Assembly (NCBI GenBank): GCA_035260545.1
Contig: DATFUZ010000048.1
Location: forward strand, 1-45,459
Direction of reading: 5' to 3'
DNA: 45,459 bases
Origin: DATDDB01 sp035260545
GTDB taxonomy: Bacteria; Pseudomonadota; Gammaproteobacteria; Burkholderiales; Gallionellaceae
Below the pieces are notes generated by a model that had not been told where the DNA came from, did no database searches, and worked only from the letters and a program-made list of their open reading frames with translations. The position numbers and the translations under genes are program-made. Shown here piece after piece: positions 1-8,604 of this stretch (positions are counted from its first letter, which is position 1; each line of letters starts with the position of its first letter).

Positions 1-1164
1 CAGCGCCACACCCTTGGGCCTGCCCTCCGAGCCGGAGGTGAACAGCACGGCTGCGATCGCTTCCGGGTCGCGCTGGGCTTCCATCAGGCGCGGCAACAGC
101 AGGCCTGCCAGCACCCACAGCTTGTCGCGCCACGCCATGGCGTGCTGCAGGTCTTCCAGATACAGCAGCTTGATGCCCTGCAGCGCGGCTACATCTGATT
201 GCAGTCTAGCCTGCTCGACAAAGGCGCGCGAGGCGAAGATGGTGCGGATGTTCGCCGCGGTGCATGCGTCCTGCATGCCGGCCGCGCCTGCCTTGAAGTT
301 CAGCATGGCGGGCACGCGCCCGCGCGCACCGGCGCCGATCAGCAGGCAGACGGTCGCGGCCAGGTTGGGCATGAGTATAGCTACCCGCTCGCCGGGTGTG
401 CTGTGTCTCTCCACCAGGCGGCCGAGCGCCAGGGTCATCTTCAGCAGCTTGCCATAGCTGCATTCGAACTGCTTCACGTCTTCCACGGCGTTGCGGCTGC
501 GCCCGTAGAGGGCGATGACATCCAGCAGCCCGGCATAGAGGGTCTGCCTGCGTCCGGTTTCGAACAGCATGCGCTGCATCAGGCGCCGCATCGCCTCGCC
601 CGCCTTGTGCCGGCGTATGCGCGCGCTGGCGCCATCCGGCATGGGCAGGCGGGTGGCGGGCAGCACGGTGAGCGTCACCCGCGGGAACAGCCGGTGCGGA
701 TGCCTGCCATCCAGGCGGCTGAACCAGGAGCGTGCGGGGCCGTCCAGACGCACCGGCAGTATGGTGGCGCCGGACTTGGCGGCGACGAAGGCGGGACCGT
801 CATACACTTTCATCAGCGAACCGGTGACGGTGATGCGCCCTTCGGGAAAGATCATCACCGGCCGGCCAGCCTCGATCAGCCTGAGCACAGTCTTGATTGC
901 CATGGGGTTGGCTGGGTCGACGGTCAGAAAATCGCTAAGCTTCAGCACCTGGCGGAAAAACCAGCTCCGCGTCACGCCCGTGTATACGACAAACACCGGG
1001 TCGTAGGGCAGAAACAGGCCGAGCAGCAGGCCGTCCAGGAAGGATTCGTGATTGGCCACGATCAGCAGGTGGCGCGCATCCGGTGCGCGCTCCAGGCCGG
1101 CAACGCGCACGCGAAACAGCAGCTTGAGCAAACCCTTCAAAATGGCGCGTATGATCGCTCTCAC
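1..1164 (-). CDS. aas: Aas-type bifunctional acyltransferase / acyl-ACP synthetase (5' part, cut by window start)
   Basis: The visible 388 residues hold a PlsC-type acyltransferase domain followed by the start of an AMP-binding domain. The acyltransferase shows HX4D (NHESFLD, H39 to D44) and FPEG at 106-109. The last visible residues are the AMP-binding P-loop TSGSEGRPKG (376-385). This order matches E. coli Aas, which re-acylates lysophospholipid at the inner membrane using fatty acid activated on acyl carrier protein. I read it as starting at a GTG at 1164, preceded by a G-rich stretch (GGGGGCAAT) that could serve as ribosome site; no in-frame stop occurs down to base 1. The missing part would be the rest of the synthetase. 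No MFS (LplT-like) domain is visible in the part present. The acyltransferase-plus-synthetase reading is firm; the substrate is inferred from the family. Confidence 0.85.
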   Translation of the reverse strand, partial: MRAIIRAILKGLLKLLFRVRVAGLERAPDARHLLIVANHESFLDGLLLGLFLPYDPVFVVYTGVTRSWFFRQVLKLSDFLTVDPANPMAIKTVLRLIEAGRPVMIFPEGRITVTGSLMKVYDGPAFVAAKSGATILPVRLDGPARSWFSRLDGRHPHRLFPRVTLTVLPATRLPMPDGASARIRRHKAGEAMRRLMQRMLFETGRRQTLYAGLLDVIALYGRSRNAVEDVKQFECSYGKLLKMTLALGRLVERHSTPGERVAILMPNLAATVCLLIGAGARGRVPAMLNFKAGAAGMQDACTAANIRTIFASRAFVEQARLQSDVAALQGIKLLYLEDLQHAMAWRDKLWVLAGLLLPRLMEAQRDPEAIAAVLFTSGSEGRPKGVAL

Positions 1165-1202
1165 ATTGCCCCCGTTCGACGATCCGTATGACTAGCGTGG
1201 CG

Positions 1203-1889
1203 CTACTCGACGTTGCCGTCAAAATATATGTGCAACCTCTCGTCGCGCAGCAGGCTCGCCGGAGTGACCGTTTCGCGCTGCCAGGGAATGGCGCCCAGGT
1301 ACCATAGCCGCCAGAAGCGCCGGTCGGCTTGCGGATTGCGCGCCAGCAGATCGCAAAAGCGTTCGACCTCGCCCAGCTTGACGCCGGCCGCCTCATCCAC
1401 CACCTCGCGCACGAAGCGCGAGCAGAACTGGCGGCGCGAATGCAGGTTGAATCCCGGGTCGTAGGGGATACGGTAGCGCTTGCGCGCGGCTTCCAGCAGC
1501 GCGGCCTGCTGCCCGGCGTCGAGCGCTGTCTTCAGGCGGGCAAGCGCCACCCGGCCATCTTCCGAGCGCCTGACGAAGCGCGCCCAGGTCGTGGTACCGG
1601 AAAAGGGAATGCGTCCTTCCGCGATCACCGGCTCGCCGTCGGCAAGGTCAACCACGATTCCCACATGATTGGTCCAGCTCCGCGTGGTTTCGGCCACTTT
1701 GCGGAACGGCAGCAGCCTTACCCGTACGAAGATCGTGTCACCAACTTGCAGCCGGCCCCCAAGTTCCCCCAGAGTCGCGGCCTGGGGGGCGGTGGTGTGT
1801 AGCGGCCAGCCGGGCAGTTCTGCCCGGGTCAGCGGTGCAAGGGTGCGGTAAACGTGGCGTTCGCGCCGCGCCGGTTCCGGATGTCTCAT
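1203..1889 (-). CDS. yebB: YebB-family permuted papain-like protein (C92-type)
   Basis: A 228-residue protein that resembles E. coli YebB over most of its length. Shared features are the SWTNHVGIVV block with the candidate catalytic His75, the following AEGRIPFS strand, the QFCSRFV block with candidate nucleophile Cys156, and the C-terminal IPW-RETVTPASL segment. In permuted papain/NlpC-P60 folds the His-containing strand precedes the Cys helix, as here. The family is thought to cleave or bind amide/ester bonds, but no substrate is known for YebB. No signal peptide is evident. The ATG at 1889 has a good ribosome site (AGGGAGGA, about 8 bases upstream), which fixes the start. It lies 38 bases before the aas-like gene on the same strand, so they may be co-transcribed. 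Confidence 0.8.
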   Translation of the reverse strand: MRHPEPARRERHVYRTLAPLTRAELPGWPLHTTAPQAATLGELGGRLQVGDTIFVRVRLLPFRKVAETTRSWTNHVGIVVDLADGEPVIAEGRIPFSGTTTWARFVRRSEDGRVALARLKTALDAGQQAALLEAARKRYRIPYDPGFNLHSRRQFCSRFVREVVDEAAGVKLGEVERFCDLLARNPQADRRFWRLWYLGAIPWQRETVTPASLLRDERLHIYFDGNVE

Positions 1890-1959
1890 TGCTGGTTTCC
1901 TCCCTGGGGTCAGTTGGGTACGGACTCAGCATAGGATATGGTTGTGAAAAACGAAACTA

Positions 1960-1988
1960 TTGACTGAAAAGATGCGAATAACTACACT
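1960..1988 (+). promoter_or_regulatory. Probable sigma-70 promoter of the XRE regulator gene
   Basis: TTGACT at 1960-1965, a 17-base spacer and TACACT at 1983-1988 resemble -35 and -10 boxes. They sit 25 bases before the ATG at 2014 in an AT-richer gap between divergent genes. Seen by eye only; no transcript start is known. Confidence 0.45.
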
Positions 1989-2013
1989 GCGAAGGATTAA
2001 AAAGCGATACTAA

Positions 2014-2748
2014 ATGATGAGCGAAGCCGGTCAGTTGATCCAGACCATCAAGCGGCACCTGCGCAGTCAGGGCAAGACCTACCGTGACGTTGCGGCCGCG
2101 CTGGGCCTTTCCGAACCCAGCGTGAAGCGTCTGTTCGCGTCAGAGCGCTTCACCGTGGACCGCCTGGTGCAGGTGAGCAACCTGCTGGGCTATACGCTGG
2201 CCGAGCTGGCGCGCGACGCACAGGCCGCCCAGCCGCGCATCTCCATGCTCACGGATACCCAGGAGCGGGAGGTCGTCTCGGACCCGACGCTGCTGCTGGT
2301 CGCCGTGTGTGCGCTCAATCATTGGGAAATGGCGGAGATCATCCAGTACTACCGCCTGGAGCAGGCGGAATGCGTCAAATACCTGCTGCGCCTGGACCGG
2401 TTGCGGATCATTGACCTCTTGCCCGGCAACCGCATCCGCCTCAATGTCGCGCGGGATTTCGACTGGCTGCCGGGCGGCCCGATCCGGCAATATTTCCAGC
2501 GTCACGGGCTGGCCGAATTCCTCAAGAGCGACTTTGCCGGGCGGGACGAAGCGCTGACCTTCGTCAACGGCATGCTGACCGATCGCGCCATCGAGCAGAT
2601 GCAGCAGGAGCTGCAACGGCTGCGCAAGCGGTTTGCCGAATTGCACGAGGAAAGCCTGTCGGCGCCGCTGGCCGAGCGGCACGGCAAGGGCCTGCTGTTT
2701 GCGATGCGGACCTGGGAGCCGCAGGATTTCAGCGCGCTGCGCCGGTAA
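2014..2748 (+). CDS. XRE-family helix-turn-helix regulator
   Basis: A 244-residue protein. Residues about 8-66 form a Cro/cI-type helix-turn-helix (TYRDVAAALGLSEPSVKRLF followed by a LGYTLAELAR helix). The C-terminal two thirds contain a possible winged-helix-like stretch (YLLRLDRLRIIDLL then NRIRLNV) and a helical tail near 190-215 (EQMQQELQRLRKRFAELHEE) that could dimerise. I do not recognise a ligand domain. The start is either of two adjacent ATGs (2014 or 2017); no strong ribosome site is present (GAAGGA lies 17 bases away). Its 3' end overlaps the convergent flavoprotein gene by 20 bases. Regulated targets cannot be read from the sequence; divergent yebB is one candidate. Confidence 0.8.
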   Translation: MMSEAGQLIQTIKRHLRSQGKTYRDVAAALGLSEPSVKRLFASERFTVDRLVQVSNLLGYTLAELARDAQAAQPRISMLTDTQEREVVSDPTLLLVAVCALNHWEMAEIIQYYRLEQAECVKYLLRLDRLRIIDLLPGNRIRLNVARDFDWLPGGPIRQYFQRHGLAEFLKSDFAGRDEALTFVNGMLTDRAIEQMQQELQRLRKRFAELHEESLSAPLAERHGKGLLFAMRTWEPQDFSALRR

Positions 2749-4396
2749 CGGCGTGCTGTTCGACTGAGGCAAGGTAGCGGTCGGCGGCGAGCGCGGCCTT
2801 TGCACCTGCGCCGGCGGCGATCACGATCTGTTTGTCCGCCTCGTCGGTGACATCGCCCGCCGCATACAGGCCGGCAACCGTCGTGGCCTGGTCGCGCGTG
2901 ACCGGCACTTCGCCGTGGTCGTTGAGTTTGACCAGTGTGGCAATCGCGGTGCTGTTCGGTTCCAGGCCAATCTCGAGAAAGACGCCATCCAGCGCGATGT
3001 CGTAGAGCGCGCTGCCGTCCTTGGCTGCGAGCCGCACGCCTTCGAGCGCGTCGCGTCCCAGATACTCGCGCACCTGGCTGTTGAGGTGCAGCCGCACCTT
3101 GCCGTCGGCCTCGGCGCGCCTGATCTCATCGACCAGCGCCGGGTCGGCGCGGAAAGTGTCGCGTCCGTGCACCAGGTGAATCTCTGCGGCGTAGTGCAGC
3201 AGGTCGCGCACGGCGGTGAAGGCCGAATTGCCCCCGCCCACCACCGCCACCCGCTTGTCGCGATACAGCGGCGCATCGCACGTGGCGCACCAGGCGATGC
3301 CGCGGCCGATGAAGCGTTCCTCGCCCGGCACGTCGAGACGGCGGTTGCGCTTGCCGGTGCAGTAGATCACGCTGCGCCCGCGGTAGGCGTGTCCGTCCTC
3401 GGTATGCGCCACGAAGACGCCTCCGGCCTGTTCGATGCTCGCCACCTCGGTGTGGCAGCGCTCGGAAACCGGATAGGCCTCGACATGCTCGCGCAGGGCG
3501 CGCGACAGCTCCGCACCGCCGATCTGCACCACGCCCGGATAATTCTCCACCGTAGCGGTGTCGTTGATCTGTCCGCCCGCCTGCTTTCCGATCAGCACGG
3601 TTTTGCGGCCTTTGCGCTGGGCGTAGAGTGCGGCGGTCAGTCCCGCCGGGCCGGCGCCGACCACGATGACGTCGTAGAGTTCGTCCGCCTTGGCCTCCAC
3701 GGCGTGGCGCAGTCCCTGCGCCTCGCGCAGGCCGGCCTCGATGCGTTCATAGGCGTCGGGATCGGCCACCTTCAGCATCTCCAGCACCGCCTGCTCCGGC
3801 GGCAGGGCGCCCTCGAAACCGCGCCGGCCATTGACTGCGGTGAGCGGCACGCCGTGAACATCGTAGCGGTTCGCGACGTCGGGAAATTCGCCGGCATCCA
3901 CCATGTCTGCAGTCACGTGCTCGCTCGCGACGGCAAGTTGATGCGCCACGTGCACCATCTTGGGACAATAGGGGCAGCTCAGGGTGACCATCACCTCCAG
4001 GTGGATGGGGCTGCGCAGCAGGGCGGCCAGCGCGGCGACCGCCGGATCCACCGCCGCGGCGCCCAGCGAGACCAGGCGGATGGCTTCCAGCAGCGAGCCA
4101 AATTCGTAGCCGCCGGTCAGCCCGTAGAAGCGAATGCCGTAATCGCGCGTGCCGCGCACGACGGTGGCGGGCGCGCGCGCGATCCGATGTTCCAGCGCGG
4201 CCGCCGAGTCCAGCGGATGGATGGCGAGCGTGAGTTTGTCGCTCAGATTGACGATGGATTCGAGCAGTTCCTGCTGGTCGGCGCACGCGCCGCACGCATG
4301 CGGCTGAGTGAAAAATACGAGCTGCACCGGCTCCCTGAGTGCTTGAAACTGCTGGCGGATCTGGCTGGCAACTTCATCGGTGATCAGTTTGCTCAT
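2729..4396 (-). CDS. AhpF-like flavoprotein: double-CxxC glutaredoxin-fold module fused to thioredoxin reductase
   Basis: A 555-residue disulfide reductase. Residues about 1-210 form two tandem thioredoxin folds, one with C35-G-A-C38 and one with C141-P-Y-C144. Residues about 241-555 are a thioredoxin-reductase module with an FAD-binding GAGPAGL at 248-254, the redox pair C370-A-T-C373, an NAD(P)H-binding GGGNSA and a C-terminal GDVTDE motif that binds FAD. Classical AhpF keeps only one CxxC in its N-terminal pair of folds; two CxxC sites recall protein disulfide oxidoreductases (PDO). It probably passes NAD(P)H electrons to a peroxiredoxin or protein disulfides in the cytoplasm. No ahpC is adjacent. 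I chose the ATG at 4396 because AAGGAGAG lies just upstream; an in-frame extension to 4420 lacks support. Confidence 0.85.
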   Translation of the reverse strand: MSKLITDEVASQIRQQFQALREPVQLVFFTQPHACGACADQQELLESIVNLSDKLTLAIHPLDSAAALEHRIARAPATVVRGTRDYGIRFYGLTGGYEFGSLLEAIRLVSLGAAAVDPAVAALAALLRSPIHLEVMVTLSCPYCPKMVHVAHQLAVASEHVTADMVDAGEFPDVANRYDVHGVPLTAVNGRRGFEGALPPEQAVLEMLKVADPDAYERIEAGLREAQGLRHAVEAKADELYDVIVVGAGPAGLTAALYAQRKGRKTVLIGKQAGGQINDTATVENYPGVVQIGGAELSRALREHVEAYPVSERCHTEVASIEQAGGVFVAHTEDGHAYRGRSVIYCTGKRNRRLDVPGEERFIGRGIAWCATCDAPLYRDKRVAVVGGGNSAFTAVRDLLHYAAEIHLVHGRDTFRADPALVDEIRRAEADGKVRLHLNSQVREYLGRDALEGVRLAAKDGSALYDIALDGVFLEIGLEPNSTAIATLVKLNDHGEVPVTRDQATTVAGLYAAGDVTDEADKQIVIAAGAGAKAALAADRYLASVEQHAVTGAAR

Positions 4397-4518
4397 CACT
4401 GCTCTCCTTGACCTGTGCAAGTCCGACGCGGGCGCGGCTGCCCTGGTTCTCCGCCGCGGCGTTTGCGGCGGGCCTGCGGTGCGCGGAGGATCGCTGGAGG
4501 ATGTGCGCCGGATGGATG

Positions 4519-4534
4519 CGCCGCCTGGCGGCGC
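4519..4534 (-). terminator. GC-rich hairpin directly after corC
   Basis: The arms GCGCCGCC and GGCGGCGC lie immediately beyond the corC stop codon. No T-run follows, so if it terminates transcription it is weak, or it protects the 3' end. The remaining 120 bases up to the flavoprotein gene show nothing else I can name. Confidence 0.35.
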
Positions 4535-5386
4535 CTACTCGGTCACCCCTGGTTCGGCGACCGCGGGCGCGCGTTCCACCAGCAGCGAATGCAGCCTGCG
4601 GCTGTCGGCGCGCAGCACGGTGAACACCAGGTCGCCAACCACGATGTGGTCGCCGCGCTTCGGCAGCCGGCCGGCCGCCTTGAGCACCAGCCCGCCCACG
4701 GTATCGTAATCCTCATCGCCGAACGCGGTGCCGATGGCTTCGTTGAAGTCCTCGATTTCCGTGGTTGCCTTGACCCGCCAGTGGTTCCTGCCGTCGCTGA
4801 TGATGTTGTCCTCGGCCTCGTCGAAGTCGAACTCGTCCTCGATCTCGCCGACGATCTGCTCCAGCACGTCTTCTATGGTCACCATGCCGCACACGCCGCC
4901 GTATTCATCCACCACCATGGCGATATGGTTGCGGTTGCTGCGAAAATCGCGCAGCAGCACGTTGAGCCGCTTGGTTTCCGGGACGAACACCGCCGGGCGC
5001 AGCATGTCGCGCACGTCGAACTCTTCGCCGGCGTAGTAACGCAGCAGGTCCTTGGCCAGCAGGATGCCGATGATGTTGTCCTTGTCGCCGTCGATGACCG
5101 GGAAGCGCGAGTGCGCGGTCTGGACGACGAAGGGAATGAATTTTTCCGGCGGTTCGCTGATGTCTATGACGTCCATCTGCGCGCGCGGGATCATGATTTC
5201 GCGCACCTGGCGTTCAGAAACCTGGATGACGCCTTCCATCATGGAGAGGGCGTCGGCGTCCAGCAGGTTGCGTTCGTAGGCGGAATGCAGGAGATCGACC
5301 AGTTGCTCGCGGTCGCCCGGCTCGCGTAACAGCAGCGCCGAGAGGCGCTCCATCAAGCCGGGTTTGTCACTTTGGGGTACGTCCAT
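4535..5386 (-). CDS. corC: CorC/HlyC-family CBS-domain protein
   Basis: A 283-residue soluble protein of the CorC (YbeX) family. It has the MMEGVIQVSERQVREIMIPR entry segment (about 46-65), two CBS repeats over roughly 65-185 with the diagnostic VVDEYGGVCGMVTIEDVLE stretch, and a C-terminal CorC_HlyC domain (about 200-275, DYDTVGGLVL). It lacks the N-terminal DUF21 membrane domain of CNNM-type transporters, as E. coli CorC does. Members are linked to magnesium and cobalt efflux or homeostasis; the exact role is unsettled. It starts 5 bases after the ybeY stop and is the last gene of the miaB-ybeZ-ybeY-corC operon. In many proteobacteria lnt follows; here it does not. Confidence 0.92.
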   Translation of the reverse strand: MDVPQSDKPGLMERLSALLLREPGDREQLVDLLHSAYERNLLDADALSMMEGVIQVSERQVREIMIPRAQMDVIDISEPPEKFIPFVVQTAHSRFPVIDGDKDNIIGILLAKDLLRYYAGEEFDVRDMLRPAVFVPETKRLNVLLRDFRSNRNHIAMVVDEYGGVCGMVTIEDVLEQIVGEIEDEFDFDEAEDNIISDGRNHWRVKATTEIEDFNEAIGTAFGDEDYDTVGGLVLKAAGRLPKRGDHIVVGDLVFTVLRADSRRLHSLLVERAPAVAEPGVTE

Positions 5387-5391
5387 TTCCT

Positions 5392-5844
5392 TTATTTGAG
5401 AACTGCATAGGGATCAGGATACCTTAATTTTGCCATCAATGCAGTTTCCATTTTCTCCATCTCTTCAGCCTCACGCGCGTCCTCATGGTCGTAGCCGTGC
5501 AGGTGCAAGGTCGCGTGCACCACGAGGTGAGCATAATGTGCTTTCAAATCCTTGTGTTGTTCCAGCGCCTCGCGCGCGACCACCGGCGCGCAGAGCACGA
5601 AGTCGCCGGTCAGCGGCGCGGGCACGTCGTCGTAGACGAAGGTCAGCACATTGGTGGCGTAGTCCTTGCCGCGGTAGTCACGGTTCAGTTCGCGGCCCTC
5701 CGCCTCGTCCACGATGCGCAGGGTGATCTGCGCGTCCTGCTGCAGGGCGGCGGCTATCCAGCGCCGGAACTGGGGGCGGGTGGGCACGTTGTGGTCCGCG
5801 CTTGCGTACTGCACCGCAAGCGACAGCCGGTGCGGCTTAGTCAT
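5392..5844 (-). CDS. ybeY: Endoribonuclease YbeY
   Basis: A 150-residue single-strand endoribonuclease needed for 16S rRNA 3'-end maturation and ribosome quality control. The zinc-binding motif HATLHLHGYDH near residues 114-124 supplies the three histidines of the HX3HX5H family signature. Upstream are the typical LNRDYRGKDYATNVLTF and GDFVLC segments. The ATG at 5844 overlaps the ybeZ stop by 8 bases, which implies translational coupling; the longer in-frame reading upstream runs inside ybeZ and has no family support. Length agrees with the family (about 150-160). Confidence 0.95.
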   Translation of the reverse strand: MTKPHRLSLAVQYASADHNVPTRPQFRRWIAAALQQDAQITLRIVDEAEGRELNRDYRGKDYATNVLTFVYDDVPAPLTGDFVLCAPVVAREALEQHKDLKAHYAHLVVHATLHLHGYDHEDAREAEEMEKMETALMAKLRYPDPYAVLK

Positions 5845-6799
5845 GGTCCTTCTTCTGCCGGTCATAGGCTTCGTAGGCGCTGACGATCTTCTGCACCAGC
5901 GGGTGGCGCACCACGTCTTCTGCGAGGAAATCCTGGAAAGCGATGCCGCGCACCTCGGACAGCACGCGGCGCGCCTCCACCAGCCCGCTCTTCTGCCCAC
6001 GCGCCAAATCGACCTGAGTGACGTCCCCGGTGATCACGGCCTTGCTGCCGAACCCGATGCGGGTGAGGAACATCTTCATCTGCTCCGGCGTGGTGTTCTG
6101 CGCCTCGTCCAGGATGATAAAGGAGTGGTTCAGGGTGCGCCCGCGCATATAGGCCAGCGGCGCGATCTCGATCGCGCCGCGCTCGAATGCCTTGGCGACG
6201 CGCTCCATGCCCATCAGGTCGTATAGGGCGTCGTACAGCGGACGCAGGTAGGGATCCACCTTCTGCGCCATGTCGCCTGGCAGGAAACCCAGGCGCTCGC
6301 CCGCTTCCACCGCAGGACGCACCAGCACCAGGCGGCGTGCGGTGTCCCTGAGCAGGGCGTCCACCGCGCAGGCCACGGCGAGATAGGTCTTGCCCGTGCC
6401 TGCCGGGCCGACACCGAAGGTGATGTCGTGCTGCTGGATGGCCTGCAGGTAGTCATTCTGGCGCGGCGTGCGTCCGTGCACCTCGGACTTGCGCGTCATC
6501 AGGACCGGCACATAGTCGCTGCGCGCGTCGGCGGCGCCGCGCATCGCTTCAATCAGTCCGAGCTGCAGCCGCTCCAGCGGGATGTCGTGCCGCGCGTCGC
6601 GGTAAAAGTTCTCCAGCACTTCGCGCGCCAGGCGCGCCTGCGCGCCCTGGATGGCGAACTGCTCGCCGCGCCGGGAAATGGTGACCTCGAGCGCGGTTTC
6701 GATCTGGCGCAGATTCTCGTCGAACGCGCCGCACAGGTTGGCCAGCCGCGCGTTGTCCAGCGGCTCCAGGGAAAAGCGGATATCCAGCGTATCGTTCAT
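5837..6799 (-). CDS. ybeZ: PhoH-family ATPase YbeZ
   Basis: A 320-residue P-loop protein of the PhoH/YbeZ family. It has the Walker A motif GVGPAGTGKTYLA (about 130-142), Walker B FIILDEAQN (about 225-233) and the family stretch GFLPGDMAQKVDPYLRPLYD. The N-terminal 100 residues form the YbeZ-specific region. YbeZ acts with YbeY in RNA metabolism and is thought to be an ATP-driven RNA-binding partner. It lies 14 bases downstream of miaB and overlaps ybeY, so the genes are clearly co-transcribed. Length is normal for the family (about 320-350). Confidence 0.94.
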   Translation of the reverse strand: MNDTLDIRFSLEPLDNARLANLCGAFDENLRQIETALEVTISRRGEQFAIQGAQARLAREVLENFYRDARHDIPLERLQLGLIEAMRGAADARSDYVPVLMTRKSEVHGRTPRQNDYLQAIQQHDITFGVGPAGTGKTYLAVACAVDALLRDTARRLVLVRPAVEAGERLGFLPGDMAQKVDPYLRPLYDALYDLMGMERVAKAFERGAIEIAPLAYMRGRTLNHSFIILDEAQNTTPEQMKMFLTRIGFGSKAVITGDVTQVDLARGQKSGLVEARRVLSEVRGIAFQDFLAEDVVRHPLVQKIVSAYEAYDRQKKDHD

Positions 6800-6813
6800 G
6801 ACATAGCGTCCGG

Positions 6814-8145
6814 TCAGTCTGGCGCCACGATTTCGCCGCGCAGTGTGTGCACGGTGACCGCGGTGATTCTTACGTCCACAAAGCGTCCCAACATGCCGGG
6901 CGAGCCGACGAAGTTCACGATGCGGTTGTTCTCGGTGCGGGCGGCGAGTTCCTGCGCGTTTTTGCGCGAAACATTCTCCACCAGCACGCGCTGGGTGGTG
7001 CCCACCATGGCCGTGGAGATCGCGGTTTCCAGCTCGGCGATCCTGTCCTGCAGCCGCTTCAGCCGTGCGGATTTCTCCGCGGCCGGCACGTCGTCCGCCA
7101 GGTCGGCAGCGGGCGTGCCGGGACGCGGGCTGTAGATGAAGCTGAAGCTGGCGTCGAAGCCGACCTCCTCGATCAGCTTCATGGTCGCCTCGAAATCCTG
7201 CGCGGTCTCGCCGGGAAAGCCGACGATGAAATCGGAGGAAATCGAGATGTCCGGGCGCGCCGCGCGCAGGCGGCGGATGATGGACTTGTATTCCAGCGCG
7301 GTGTAGCCGCGTTTCATCGCGGCCAGAATGCGGTCCGAGCCGGATTGCACCGGCAGGTGCAGATGGCCCACGAGTTTTGGCGTGCTCGCATACACGTCGA
7401 TCAGGCGTTGCGTCACTTCCCTGGGGTGGGAGGTCGTGTAGCGCAGGCGCTCGATGCCCTCAAGCGCCGCGATCGCCTGCAGGAGGAAGGCAAGGTCGAC
7501 CGCCTCGCCGTCATCCATTTCGCCGCGATAGGCGTTCACGTTCTGGCCCAGCAGGGTGATCTCGCGCACCCCCTGGGTCACCAGTTCCTCCACCTCGCGC
7601 ATCACATCCGCAAAGGGACGCGATACCTCGTCGCCGCGGGTATAGGGGACCACGCAGAAAGTGCAGTATTTGCTGCAGCCCTCCATGATGGACACGTAGG
7701 CTGCGCCGGATGCGGCCTGCGGGGCGGGCAGATGGTCGAACTTCTCGATCTCGGGGAAGCTCACGTCCACCTGGGCCAAACCCGATGCGCGCCGCGCCGC
7801 CAGCAGCTGCGGCAGGCGGTGCAGGGTCTGCGGCCCGAACACCACGTCCACATAGGGTGCGCGCTTGATGATGGTGTCGCCCTCTTGGCTGGCTACGCAG
7901 CCGCCGACGCCGATTACGAGTTCCGGATTGCGTTCCTTGAGGGCACGCACGCGGCCCAGGTCGGAGAAAACCTTCTCCTGCGCTTTCTCGCGCACCGAGC
8001 AGGTGTTGAACAGGATAACGTCGGCTTCTTCCGGCGTTTGCACCTGCTCCATGTTGTCGCTGGCGCGCAGCACATCGGCCATCTTGTCCGAGTCATACTC
8101 GTTCATCTGGCAGCCGAAGGTCTTGATGAATAGTTTCTTGCTCAC
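6814..8145 (-). CDS. miaB: tRNA-2-methylthio-N6-dimethylallyladenosine synthase MiaB
   Basis: A 443-residue radical-SAM methylthiotransferase that adds the 2-methylthio group to i6A37 of tRNAs reading UNN codons. The N-terminal UPF0004 domain supplies cluster cysteines in GCQMNEYDS, NTCSVREKA and GVGGCVASQ. The radical-SAM triad is in CSKYCTFCVVPYTRG. The C-terminal 65 residues form a TRAM RNA-binding domain. I place the start at a GTG (8145), which gives the usual MSKKLFIKTFGCQ beginning. No clear ribosome site precedes it, and a second GTG 21 bases upstream and a TTG/ATG-type start near 8229 are alternatives. It is the first gene of the miaB-ybeZ-ybeY-corC operon. Confidence 0.93.
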   Translation of the reverse strand: MSKKLFIKTFGCQMNEYDSDKMADVLRASDNMEQVQTPEEADVILFNTCSVREKAQEKVFSDLGRVRALKERNPELVIGVGGCVASQEGDTIIKRAPYVDVVFGPQTLHRLPQLLAARRASGLAQVDVSFPEIEKFDHLPAPQAASGAAYVSIMEGCSKYCTFCVVPYTRGDEVSRPFADVMREVEELVTQGVREITLLGQNVNAYRGEMDDGEAVDLAFLLQAIAALEGIERLRYTTSHPREVTQRLIDVYASTPKLVGHLHLPVQSGSDRILAAMKRGYTALEYKSIIRRLRAARPDISISSDFIVGFPGETAQDFEATMKLIEEVGFDASFSFIYSPRPGTPAADLADDVPAAEKSARLKRLQDRIAELETAISTAMVGTTQRVLVENVSRKNAQELAARTENNRIVNFVGSPGMLGRFVDVRITAVTVHTLRGEIVAPD

Positions 8146-8280
8146 GGCGTCGGGTTTCTGGCTCACAAATCGGGGGGCCCGGAATGCGGGCGGGTGGATG
8201 TATTGCGGAAGGGGCTTACATGGGCCCAATTCTACCGAAAATCAAGGTGTTCGACAAATGCTGCAGCGGTCGGGGCGGGC

Positions 8281-8310
8281 AAAAAAAGGGGGCGCCGCGG
8301 GCGGCGCCCC
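8281..8310 (-). terminator. Strong intrinsic terminator (leftward)
   Basis: On the minus strand a GC stem (GGGGCGCCGC pairing with GCGGCGCCCC around a short loop) is followed by seven T residues. It would stop leftward transcripts before miaB. Its core is nearly the same as that of the terminator at 8618-8635. Confidence 0.75.
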
Positions 8311-8604
8311 AGTCCAGGCAGCGAGGAGAAGGCTGTCGGTTATCAGGCAGTTCAAGGGTCAGAAAGCGAGGGTTGAGCGTTTGGGCGTCAATCCCCATCT
8401 TCTGGCCTCAACTTTGCGCTCAATCACGCCCCCCCGCAACGCCGGTCATGGGGAATCCGCCGCCGCTGATACCGGGAAATCGGCCCCAATCTCCCGTTCA
8501 TCCAGAAGGCCTGCCGTTCATCGCTGCCTCAATACCGCCGGCCGCATCCGGTCCTGGAAAGATGAATCAAATAAATCAGTTTGCTATGACGCAATTCAGG
8601 CGGC

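Noticed and set aside
8216..8398. 60-codon minus-strand frame in the non-coding stretch before miaB
   Set aside because: It runs through a strong terminator hairpin, has no ribosome site and no recognisable sequence.
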